A model generated the notes under the pieces. The model was given only the letters and a program-made list of their open reading frames with translations, searched no databases and was not told where the DNA came from. A program made the translations under genes and the position numbers. 64,000 nt of DNA from Galdieria partita (Eukaryota; Rhodophyta; Bangiophyceae; Galdieriales; Galdieriaceae), in the NCBI GenBank assembly GCA_025991245.1, contig BQMJ01000006.1, forward strand, positions 186,001-250,000. Reading direction: 5' to 3'. This document shows, piece by piece, positions 1 through 10,991 of this stretch (positions within the stretch are counted from its first letter, which is position 1; each line of letters begins with the position of its first letter).

Positions 1-3000
1 AGTGTGAAGCAGCAACGAGGATCATCTTGCTTTTGGCAGTTTATCCAAGATCTCTTTCAACGAGAGCAACATTTGGACTCGGATCAAGAAAGTTTTGCAT
101 GGTATGGCGTCCACATGGGTTGTGTATATCACGATTAGGTTGAATGTTTTATGACAGGTGTGAAGATTGGATTGCTCGTCATTGGGATGTTGCTAGTGGG
201 GTAAGTTTGAAAAATGATGGCTTGCTTCTCTCTCTCTCTCTTATTGATTATTAGCAAGTAGCTGTTTGGTCTGTGTTGGCAGTAGAACAATTGGGTAGTG
301 TTGTATCACAAAATCGGTGGGCGCATCACATTTGGTATCATAGCCAATCAACAAAAGTGTTACAAGACAAACCGATTGTATTTGCTGAATGGAATAATCA
401 ACTTTATATTGACTTGGATTCCTTGATAGTGGATCTTCAGGGTCTCCATGAGAGCACAGAGTTGAAGAGCGATCCCCAATCGTTCCTAAATATAGACACA
501 GGACATTGTTATTGTCCCTCGTAAGTAATATGATTCTCTCTTTCTTAGGACGATGTTGAAACAACGAGACAGTGTTAGAAATGGTTCTTTGGGTGTTTCT
601 TTGGTTATCTTATATGGTCATGTGGGTAGGAAAGAGATGAAACCTTGGCATGATTTTCTCTTTTCTATGGCAAACGACGGCCATCTTTGCTACGTGATTC
701 GTCATTCATACTTGTCGACTAATCGTTCCATGTATTTACAAGGATATGGTGTTGAAGTGTTTATGAAGAATACCGAATATTGGGTACAAGATCCGCAAGC
801 TTATCCTTGTGTCAAGACTGAACAACGAAATGACACTTTTGATATTTCTACCATTTCTGACAAACGTTGTTGGTCAGTAGGTGATTGTTATTTAGCGGGA
901 ATCGATTGGCCTGCTTTGGTAGATCACTATTCACTATCACGAGACGATGAGTTTATACTACAGAATGCATTGGATGATTGGGAACAATCACGTTGTCAAT
1001 TCAAGGTGAATGAGTACTTGCTATATATAGATATAGATAGAGAGAGTAATAATAATCATACAAATAGGAATGGAAACCTTGGCAAGTTGGAGAGATTGGT
1101 TTATCAGCCACCCACGTTATTGTGCATTCTAAAGATCCCTTGTGTACTTTGGAAAGAATAGCCAACAATATACCACTCTATGCCCCTTTACTAGCTGGAC
1201 CTTGGCGTCTTTCTGATAGTCAAGTTGATTCGTATCGGGAAATTTTACAGTCTTTGGAAGATTGGGAAGAACAAGTCATTCTGAATGGTCGTTCCTTATC
1301 ACTTCCTTGGGGATTGCTTCCTCCTACGCTTACCCATTGTATGGATGCCATTACGCTGGCAAGAAATGTTTGGTCAAAAGGAATCGCTCATCGTAAGTAT
1401 TTTGAAATCTTGCCAATGTTGTGATATCCTATTTTGTTGCGTTTTGAATAGAAAGCAATCTATCGGGTATGAGGATAGATGATCATTTATGGAATGTCAC
1501 TTCGTCTACTACATCCATCCGCTTATCGTTGATCCATCCAGATAGTCCAGTTGTATTTATTCAAAATGAAGATGACATATCATCGATTTTAAAAGATACC
1601 AAAATGAGTACGAGTTCTTCGTCGGCTATATTTTATGAATATGCTGCCTATCTTCGTTCGTTGGATAGACTGTCACCTTCTCAACTAGTAGATGTCATCT
1701 TTTTATGGGATCCTCTAGATGCCAATCAGTTGATGGTTGTTGAATGGATAAAAGAAGTTTTGGAACAAAGATGGCCTATTCGTATAGGTATAGGATGGAT
1801 ACCGAGCAGTACGTTACAACAGCATAGAGACGGACAAGGAGATGATCATCATCGGTATTCGGCATCATCTGCAGTAGATTGGAATTCTTATTTGAATAAG
1901 GATTCCACCAGTGAGCCACGTGACATTCTTTGGTATCATTTGGCGTCGCATTCTTTTCCTAAAAGGAAAATGAGTTTGATGGAGGAGAAGGAGGAGGAGG
2001 ATGAAGCCATGATAGAAATCATGTTGAAGGCATTGGAATATCTTACCACTCAAGTACCTTGTCCTATTGCAGCTTATTATTTTATGGCAAAGTTGAAACA
2101 AAAAATAACAGTACCGATGGATATCTTTACTCTGTTAGCGGGAGGTGGAGGAATGGCCTCCTATGAAAAGTTACAATGGGACCATCTACAAGAAGCTTTT
2201 CTGTTTGCTTATAGTCGAAGCTTTTCATGTTCTTTTCAAGAATCTCAACAAGAAAGTGATATATCGGTAGCAAAAGAGATTTGGAAACAATGGACAAACT
2301 CAGCAATGATTCATTCTTATGCTGTGAAACGCAATCGGCAATGGGCCAATGCATTGGGTCTTCAAAGTTTTCCAACCGTCGTTATCAACGGCATTCCACT
2401 TGGTGATATCACTTCGCAATTGATTGCCACTTTGGAACAAGAAATGAAAGAAATTCTCAACCCAGCAGCATCATCTCACAAAAAGTGGATTCCAAGACAA
2501 AATACGAGATTGCATGGTCAAGGTGTAGCACCTTATAACCCAAATACTCTCCATCAAATCGTACAATATAATGAATATCATTCATGCAAATATTTTCATA
2601 CAATGGCAGCACAGAAAAACTCTGTTGGACTTTCGACGATATGGATTGCTGTAGACTTGGAGTCCTTACAAGGATTAAAACGAATGGCATTAGCTCTAGA
2701 GTGGTTGACTTGCCCATTGTCTATACCTGCAAGGGTAGCATTTCTGTCTTCTTCACGTATTACAACCCATTCATCGAATACGAGTGATCAACAAGACCCA
2801 ATACAACAAATGAAGCAGCTTGTTATGACTCAAATGAAAAAAGTTAAAGGCCAAGAAGACGACTTGTTGACAATGAATAATGACTCGTTCGAATTTCTTT
2901 CTTATATACCCGAAATATCCGAGCAGTGGATACAAAAGTATCAAGTATTCATCAATGGGTTTGGATATTCCTCACACTTGTTCACTTTTCCAACTGATTT

Positions 3001-5125
3001 CGACTTGGCTTGTGCTATGATGGATAATGCTGGATTGTCATTGGTGAGTTATTCTTGTTTTGGAAACTAAAGTAATAATGAATGTTGCGGCTCCTTTTAG
3101 GAAGATGCAGACATGCAGTTGTTGTGGTCTTTTACTTCACATTGGTTGGATCAGTCTTGTTCGCTGTCCTTTTCCAGACCTGGTAGTCAATTGTTTTCTT
3201 CTTCTCCAACTCTTAGAATGAATGAATGGAAACAACTTTTGGGGGAATCCTTTGACTTGTTGTCATTCCATCACACTTTTTTGACAAATACAAGTGAAAC
3301 TGGGAAATACGATACCAGCGTATTTCATGTAAAAGCTGTTCTCGATCCTCTTAGTCCCCATGCTGCTAAAGCAGCTACGATGCTTTCCATGTTGAGAAAG
3401 CACTTTGATATCTCTATATCTGTGCTATTATTACCTCATCCATATACTCCCATAGAAACTATACGAAAAGCTTCTTTCTATCGAACTGTGTTGGTTCCTA
3501 GACCTCGATTCGAATCAAATACAGGTGCATTAATAAGTAAGCCTAGTGGTGTTTTTACAACGTTATTCAAGAACCGTACACTTACTGTATCGATGGACAC
3601 TCCACCCAAATGGCTAATTGGAGCATCTCATGCGAATGAGGATTTGGACAATTTAGTAATACAAAATGATACTCAGGTGTTATACGCAGAGTACCAACTA
3701 GAAGCTATACTGGTGGAAGGCATATGTATCGATGTATCCAATTTGTCGTCTTTTGCTCCACAAGGACTAACATTAAGTCTTGTTCCTTGGACCAGCGATT
3801 CGATGCAGACGCAAGATACTTTGGTGATGGCCAACTTGGGATATTTCCAGTTTCAGACCCATTTTGGCATATGGAATTTGCAAGTTGGCCAACGACAAGG
3901 GATGTCTTATGAACTAGTGAAAGTTGAAGAAAGTAATATTGCAGATACCACTGCGTCCATTGCTTCATCGATTATGTTGGGTTTATCTGCATCGAATATC
4001 ATTCCGCAGTCAGCGTTATCTCATTTGTTTCTTTGTGTAAATCAGCTGCAAGGAAAGACATTGACTTTGTATGTTCGTCCCAGTACATTCGCAAAGGTGG
4101 AAAGTCGTTTACCAGCTGTGATGTCCAATTGGCTATCGAAACTATTGGATAGCACGCAGTTGTTCTCTTGGTGGAATTCGCAACAGCAACAGACAACGAG
4201 TGACGATAGAATGATTCATGTCTTTTCAGTAGCATCGGGTTATCTCTACGAAAGATTGATTCGCATTATGATGTTGAGTGTTGTCAAACATTCCTCCGTT
4301 CCAGTCAAGTTTTGGCTACTGAAGAATTATCTTTCTCCCAGTTTTAAGAAAGTATTACCTCATTTTGCATCCACTTGTGGTTTTGATTATCAATTGGTCA
4401 CTTATCGATGGCCTGCGTGGTTAACAGCACAAACGGAAAAGCAAAGAATCATGTGGGCGTACAAAATTCTGTTTCTTGATGTCTTGTTTCCGTTGAACTT
4501 GAGCAAAGTGGTTTTCATCGACTCGGATCAAGTAGTAAGAGGAGATTTATATGAATTGTTTCAATTGGACCTTCACGGTGCGCCCTATGGTTATGTTCCT
4601 TTTTGTGATTCGAGAAAGGAAGTGGAAGGCTATCGATTTTGGAAACAAGGGTTTTGGGCATCCCTATTGAAAGATCAAAAATATCGTATTTCGGCTCTTT
4701 ATGTGGTTGACCTCAAAAAGTTTCGAAAAATGGCAGCCGGTGATAATCTGAGAGCCATTTATCAGCGACTGGCACAAGATCCCGCAAGTCTGAGTAATTT
4801 GGATCAAGATTTGCCAAACTTTGCCTCGGTTCCACAACCAGGTCTGCCTCATGTCCCTATATATGATCTTCCACCAGAATGGTTATGGTGTGAGACGTGG
4901 TGCGATGACGAAAGTAAAAAGAGAGCAAAGACTATCGATTTATGTAACAATCCAATGACCAAGGAGCACAAGTTGTCTTCCGCTAGGCGAATCATACCGG
5001 AATGGAATGCGTTGGATAAGGAAGCAACGGAAATAGTGTCGCAAGCATTGTGTCCGTCCTCATCAGCATTTGAAAAAACAAACGAAAATATTCTCAAAGC
5101 AAATGAGGTCCATGAAGAACTTTAG
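1..5125 (+). CDS. UGGT: UDP-glucose:glycoprotein glucosyltransferase (UGGT), 5' end outside window
   Basis: ER-lumen folding sensor that re-glucosylates misfolded N-glycoproteins for the calnexin cycle. My splice model has exons <1-101, 158-200, 255-520, 549-1005, 1068-1392, 1452-3043 and 3101-5125, all in frame. The upstream part matches the thioredoxin-like sensor region (VILYGHVG, YVIRHS, GYGVE, NTEY). The last exon carries the GT24 catalytic domain from about residue 365 of that exon (IHVFSVASG), with the DxD-type metal site FIDSDQ, the sugar-binding stretch NLDQDLPN and PEWLWCETWCDD. The C-terminus is HEEL, an ER-retrieval variant like the REEL of animal UGGT. One proposed intron (521-548) is only 28 nt. 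The stop overlaps the stop of the convergent glycerate kinase gene. The N-terminus and signal peptide lie outside the window. Confidence 0.96.
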
Positions 5126-6411
5126 TATTTGTTTTGAAAAGGTATCGGATTTCTTTGCTTGTCGATACGAAACTGTAGCGTATTTTGTTCGCTAGTTAAT
5201 AAATGCGATCGGTAGAATCGAAACAAATATTGTTGATAGGCTGGCATAAATCGACTAACAAAATCTCGCACTTGCTCTGGTGTCATTGCTCCTCTATTTT
5301 GTTGTCGAAGCATATCTTCAGCTTGTGCTCGCCATTCATATATCCTTTTCATAGCAACTCAAATGGCTATCAAGTTTCATATACAAGATAGTCTTACCAA
5401 TTCAAGTCTTCTATTTGAATAACCAACCAACCATTCAACATATCATGCCACCTTTGATATGCACTTAATCTGTTGTTAATGCTACGTAACCGACTATCAA
5501 TGAGTTCCTCTTCCTTGACCGGTTGGAAGCCTAAGCACCTGATATATGTTGATAACTTTGGTTATTATACTTCTAGAACTTTGAGAATATATGAAAGCCT
5601 ACCATCCTTCCAACAAAATGACATCGACGGGACAATCCACTGTATACCATTCTTCAACAGGAAAGCGGTCTCCAAGACCATCCCAAGCGGCCTTGTTGTA
5701 TCTTGGAATGGCCACTTTTTCATTAGCTTTACAAGATTGGAGTCGTGATAAAACGTATACGCCCAATTCCACATCGTGTGTTCCTGGATTACCACGAAAC
5801 TCTAACAGTGGGTTTCTTTCTCTCTCAAACAATTCTTGCTGCTCCTTTCTAGTAATGTAAAAGTCATCTATAGAAGCCACTGCACATTTACGGTGTAGTT
5901 GTTGGAATAAAAACTGCATAGCAAAGGTCAAAGTGGTCTTTCCACCTCCTTGTGGACATGATATGCCAATAATGGGTGCACACGATTTCTGTTGTTCACA
6001 GATCTTTCTCAACCAAAAAAATATAGGCATATAAAGTTGATGAATTCTGATGTCGGTTTCTGGAAGTGTGGGGTCCAAGTTCAACTTTTGGATAAGAAGG
6101 TTTGCCAATCTACTCCACTCTTCTTGTGGGATATCTTGCCATAACAATCCTGTCGCTTGAAACACAGGACTAGACAGAATGCAGTCTTTGGGTACCTTTG
6201 AAGTTGTATTTTGGCTATAATGGCTGCTGCAGTTCATTGTCAAGAGGCCTGGGCTTGTTGTGCCTTTACGCAACGAGTTGGAGTAAACAATATTGTCACT
6301 ACTAGTGGCTTTTGGATAAGCTTTACTACAGTGTAAACTTTTACATTTCCCGTGTGGACTTAACCACCATCTTCCAACCAGAAAACACAACAATTCTTTT
6401 CTTTTCTCCAT
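5122..6411 (-). CDS. GLYK: D-glycerate 3-kinase, plant-type (GLYK)
   Basis: Phosphorylates D-glycerate to 3-phosphoglycerate, the last step of the photorespiratory cycle. Exons 6411-5603, 5538-5398 and 5344-5122 join in frame to 390 aa. The P-loop PQGGGKTT sits near residue 155. The C-terminus has the family signature: YEWRAQAED, FVSRFMPAYQQY and the terminal RNPI-type end. The frame is open upstream to 6510 but the first ATG is at 6411. The roughly 90 residues before the kinase core are rich in Ser, Lys and Arg and could be a plastid or mitochondrial targeting region. It is transcribed toward UGGT, and the two stop codons share bases 5123-5124. The DHQ-SDH gene ends 108 nt upstream on the same strand. 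Confidence 0.94.
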
Positions 6412-6519
6412 GAAGAAGAAGAAGACTTGGCGAAAAAAAATGGCAAAGCGCCAAATGATCGATCGGAAGAGAAATTCATCGAATGGGAATCGACAAATGC
6501 CAGTTTGCAACTTTTCCGT

Positions 6520-8231
6520 TCAAAAAGCCTTCAATCTTTTCACAACCCATTGCCTCATCTGCTCCAAAGGTGCTTTTCTTCCAGTCCACAACTCAAACTG
6601 ATACACTGCTTGCCGAACAAACATCTCTAGACCCGATACTACGTAACAACCAACCTCGCGAGCTTCACGAAGAAACCTTGTTTCAATAGGATTATATACG
6701 ACATCAAATACGAGAGGTTTCTTTGAAAGACTCTGCAAGTCATTCAAAGAAAGAGGTGTATCATGCACGTTGGGATGCATTCCTATGCTAGTCGACTGTA
6801 CAATCACATCTATATCATCCTTATGTTCCCGGAGAAAGTTTCTCAAATCTTCCCATGGTATAGCTTTGAGACCCAATTCCACAGCCAGTTTCTTACATCT
6901 ACCGTAATTACGGTTGGCAATATAAATATCATATGAACGCTCTAGCAACCCAAACGCGATCGCACGTGCAGCTCCTCCAGCTCCTAATACAAGTACCACA
7001 GGTCTTTCACAAGTTTGGGTCGAAACACGTTCAGTTTTGCTTGACAGTTCTACGTTTGCTCGCTGTGCAATGAGTCCGTCTTCAATGGCACTCACTGCAG
7101 CAAGACAGTCGGTATTGTAGCCCTTCCAGCCTTTCTCCAATTTCACCATAGTATTTATGGCACCTATTTTGGCAGCTAAAGAATCCAACTCATCCACATA
7201 TTCTTTCGCTATCTCCTATAAAAGATATTCTTCCATATCAAATTACCTGAAAAGGAAATGCAATACCTTGTGTGGAATGGTTACACTCAAACCCATGAAA
7301 CCCATTTCGTTCAATGTCTTCCAACAGGAACCCAAATCTTCTACTACAAGTGGACAATACACACAATCCAGTGATAACAACGCAAAGGCGGAGTTATGAA
7401 TGGCTGGACTCATACTATGAGCCACTGGATTACCCACAACTCCATACAATTGAGTAGAAGAGCCGATAGACTTGAAACGATACATCTGAATATAGTCATC
7501 TAATTCAATCTGCCCTGGTGCCGATTCTTTTCCTTTAGATAATGAAGCAAATGTTAGAAAAGCTCCATAACGACCTGCTAATATTCTAGAGATCTGTCCC
7601 GCTTCTCCCATGCCTAGTGCAATACAAGGAACTTTGGAGGAAATGATAAAGTGGAACAACATTTCACACTGCGCAATATTATCAATTTTGCAAGCAACTT
7701 TGACGATATCTGCGTGATGAGCAAGCATAGAAGAGTAAGTACTCGCTAGTTCCTCGTGAGAAAATGCTCGGTTCCAAAGATGCCGAGACAGTATCAACTT
7801 CTATAAAAATGCCACCCATCACGAGAGTTCAATAAAACTTGCTTCACTTACAGTACGACTATTCGAAGGCTTCTCAAATTGTGTTATTGCCTTCAACTCT
7901 ACATCTACATATTCACAACCCAACTCACAAGCTTCGCTCAAGATAGATAAACGCCGAGACTCTGAACCACTATACTTTCCACCTTCCCATTGAGGTCTAC
8001 AAGTAACGATCTTTGGAAAAGAACACTGTTTCACCAAATTCTTCCAATCCTCGATATTTTGAAGAAGATCCAACCTGAGTTCCACAAGGTCCGCTCCTAA
8101 CCGATGTGCCTCTTTTATCTATTCAATGACAACACGGTGAGCAGGAGTTACGAGCTACTAAATATTACCTCTAGGACTGCCTCTTCGACACAATGAGCGG
8201 TTATGGGTACACAAAGTAAGCAGCCGCTCAT
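6520..8231 (-). CDS. DHQ-SDH: Bifunctional 3-dehydroquinate dehydratase/shikimate dehydrogenase
   Basis: Catalyses two shikimate-pathway steps: 3-dehydroquinate to 3-dehydroshikimate (type I DHQ) and then NADPH-dependent reduction to shikimate. Exons (about 8231-8169, 8118-7852, 7800-7267, 7215-6520) give 519 aa. The DHQ half starts almost at the N-terminus (VPITA, GADLVELRLD, IVTCR) with KVACK holding the Schiff-base lysine. The SDH half has VGNPVAHSMSPAIHN, VTIPHK, INTM, the nucleotide-binding GAGGAAR, and ANRN. This is the plant-type fusion. An in-frame stop lies just upstream of the ATG, so no transit peptide is visible unless another 5' exon exists. The VPS36 start lies about 106 bp away on the opposite strand. 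Confidence 0.96.
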
Positions 8232-8337
8232 TCCAATCTGTTCGAATATCTTTGTTCATTGGAAAAGGGTGTTTAGCGTTTTTTTCAACAATTGGCCTAT
8301 TGGTGAGCCAAAACGAGTTGCCTATATTCTTGCAAAC

Positions 8338-9485
8338 ATGGATACCATGTTCAACAAAAGGAATCTCCGGGACTCTTCTTTGGAAGGAATGCAGTTCAAA
8401 CTATCAACTATAATATCGAGGGAAACTCATGAAAAGTTGGACAACCCGGAGTGTTTTCTGAGTGCTGAACAATTGAACCTTTTAGACCGTTCTCGTGGTT
8501 TATATCTACGATATTCCGTTTCCAACATAAGTCACGTTTGTTTGGATAAAAGAAAAGAGAAGAAACTGTTCTCTCGTCTCGCCTCTATTGTAAGGATACA
8601 ACTGAGTAATGGAGAACACATTCTTCTCGGTTTTCGACATGATAGCGACCAGTCTGTATTCATACAAAAGCTAGAGAATTATCTTAGACAGCATAGACAG
8701 AAAAAGGCTAATGATACGAATCAAACTCCCTCTAAAGGAGTAGGAGTAGCAGGTATTATGCAAAGTCGTAAAGAACAAGTGCAACAAGGCGAAGAGCAGC
8801 TTCATAACGCATTTAAGGACCTTGAATCTCTTATGTCACAGGTAAAAGGTTTGGTAGAGTTGGCCCAAAAGTATCAAGGTTCATTGTTGGAGTCCAAAGT
8901 AGGAGAAGATATGAAAGAAGTAGTCGAATTTCGCAATATGGCAGCTTCCTTGGGAGTTGATAATCCTGTAACCAGAGCACAACTTGGAGGCCATGGAGAT
9001 GAGTTTCACAGGCAGCTGGCTATGGAAGTGTACCGTACGATTGAAAAGCCATTAAGAAAGAATGGAGGAGTGATGAACTTGATAGATGTGTATTGTTGGG
9101 TTATTCGTGCTAGAACGACCACCGAATTGATCTCTCCTGATGATTTATTAGCAGCTTGTGAAATGTTTGGTAGATTACATGTACCTATACATTTGAGTAT
9201 TTTGGAAAGTGGAGTAATTATCTTAGAAGCAGGTTTTATGAATGATGATGAAATCGCGAAGAAAATATTTGAATTGGTCCAATCGAAGTAAGTATGATAC
9301 AATTATTTTTGGAGTAACTAATGAGTAATCATAGAACAAGTCTTAATGCAGTGGAATATGCTTCCGTTGCCAATATACCGTTACTTCGAGCTGTTTCTCG
9401 TCTAGAATTTTGTGAACAAAAGGGACTCATATGTCGGGATGAATTCGAGGAGAATATTCGATTCTTTCCCAATTTATACTTTTGA
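8338..9485 (+). CDS. VPS36: ESCRT-II subunit VPS36
   Basis: Subunit of ESCRT-II, which sorts ubiquitinated membrane cargo into multivesicular endosomes. Exons 8338-9287 and 9335-9485 give 366 aa. An N-terminal GLUE-like region ends around residue 120 and is divergent. The EAP30/winged-helix part follows: GVGVAGIMQSRKE, FRNMAASLGVDNPVTR, GGVMNLIDVYCWVIRAR, LISPDDLLAACEMFGRL. The C-terminus has the conserved LEFCEQKGLICRD and RFFPNLYF end. The frame is open back to 8203, but that region is antisense to exon 1 of DHQ-SDH; I chose ATG 8338 as the sensible start. Confidence 0.94.
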
Positions 9486-9528
9486 TACCGACAAATACGT
9501 TTTTAGGAGTTGAAAAGCTTAATAAGTA

Positions 9529-10651
9529 TTAATCATCCACTTCATGACTAAACCTCGCAACAGGGTAGAATTCAAAAGGCCCTGCAATAGCACCCCATAA
9601 GAGTTTATCCGTTTTGGGACATCGACCGGTATCCCAACTAGTCAACTTCTCCTTGGATACGGTAACTGAATTGTGTAAATATGTTTCTTGGCCCTTTCGA
9701 TGTACAATGCAGAGCTTTCCTGGAACTGTTTCGCCCGAAAACATTTGTTCACTCTCATTCCAAGAAAGAATAGTATTGCAACAACTTGGTAACTTCACCA
9801 GTCTCTCTCTTGTAAGCGATCGCAACTTTTCGATATTTCTGGATCCTAACCAAATTTGGTAAACTTTAAAAAATATAACCTCTCCTCGGTTATATACCTT
9901 GATAGAACTCTTCTTCTCCTTCAATTTTGTACAGTTCAAGCTCCAACTTGCCATCGTTTCTAGTCACAATTCGATATACTCCTGTTCGATAAGGTTGCTT
10001 CATAAACGCTTGATAGCAACTTTCCGAATAGAGACTAAAGCCGTCCAATAGTTCAAAAGGTAGAGGTCTATAGGATACTCTCATATGAGACCAAAACGGA
10101 GGATTCTCAATAGCTTGATTTTCATTGCTCCAATCTGCAGCTAAAAACCGAGCTAATCGAGCTTCCTCTACACTCTTCAAGACAACTTGAACACAGCACG
10201 TTGTAGAACTATGATAGAAAACTCGCCTTTTCACAGTCACGCTGTGCTTGCAAGTGTTGGAGCTCTTTTTGAGTAACGTCGGAACAGCGAAGCATGATAA
10301 CCAGGAATGTCGGTGGCGCATGCTTTCAAGGTCCATATCTCCAATCACAACAAGGAGTGGATCGATCCTCCCAAATCTCAAAGGGTTCAAACCATTTTCG
10401 AATGGTTGATGTGAAAAGAAAAATGCGCGTCTACATGAAATGGCGCCAATTGTGGGTCTTTTATTGAGGAGCTTCACTTTGAATAGTCGGCCAACATAGA
10501 AAGTTGTACAGAAAGACAAGCCAGTCTGTGATAAAGGAGATGTGTCAATGTAAAAACAGAGAATGCCAAGTTTCAACTTTTCGCTGCTGTCAAAGCTCAG
10601 ATAGGAAATATTGGTTGTCTTGCTCTTGTTTCCTGCACACTGGTGCAACAT
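9529..10651 (-). CDS. CpeT/CpcT-type phycobiliprotein lyase, nuclear-encoded
   Basis: T-type lyases attach bilins to the Cys-155-type site of phycobiliprotein beta subunits; this one would act in the plastid. Exons 10651-9898 and 9845-9529 give 356 aa. The lyase domain begins around residue 168 (LARFLAADWSNENQAI, MRVSYRPLP, SLYSESCYQ, PYRTGVYRI). It continues across the intron with SGETVPGKLCIVHRKG, TYLHNSVTVS, WDTGRCPKTDKLLWG and GPFEFYPV, all typical of CpeT. The ~165 residues before it are long, Ser/Lys/Cys-rich and have no recognised domain; a plastid targeting sequence is likely but would be unusually long. Which bilin and which subunit are used cannot be read from the sequence. Confidence 0.92.
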
Positions 10652-10991
10652 GTTGCTCTACCAATGATAAAAGGCCTCCAAGGATTTTGAATATCTTATA
10701 AAGTCTTCACAGAAGGAATTGTGAAAAGGAACATGGGAAGATTTTTAGAGCATGATTTCATGAAACTTTGTTATACCCTACCATGAAAATTTTTGCAACT
10801 GTCCTCCAATAAGCACATTATCGTGCGTTGAACCAAAATGTGATGAGGACTCGTCTGCTCAAGACCCAATCATATGCTACAACAAAGCATTTCCTTTGCA
10901 TCTCAAATAATCACACGGTTTATCTTTTTAAAAAGTTTCTAAAATGACTTTTCTTTCTCTATTCAAAGTGATATCTATATGTACAGTCTAC
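10652..10991. other. Intergenic, 340 bp, nothing recognised
   Basis: Spacer between the 3' end of the PPR gene and the start of the CpeT-like gene, both read on the minus strand. It is AT-rich with no convincing coding or RNA signal. It must hold the PPR 3'UTR and the CpeT promoter. Confidence 0.6.

Noticed and set aside
229-242. TC repeat near the left edge
   Set aside because: It forms the pyrimidine tract of a UGGT intron acceptor.
8203-8337. N-terminal extension of VPS36 from ATG 8203
   Set aside because: It is antisense to DHQ-SDH exon 1, has no similarity to VPS36, and ATG 8338 gives a normal start.
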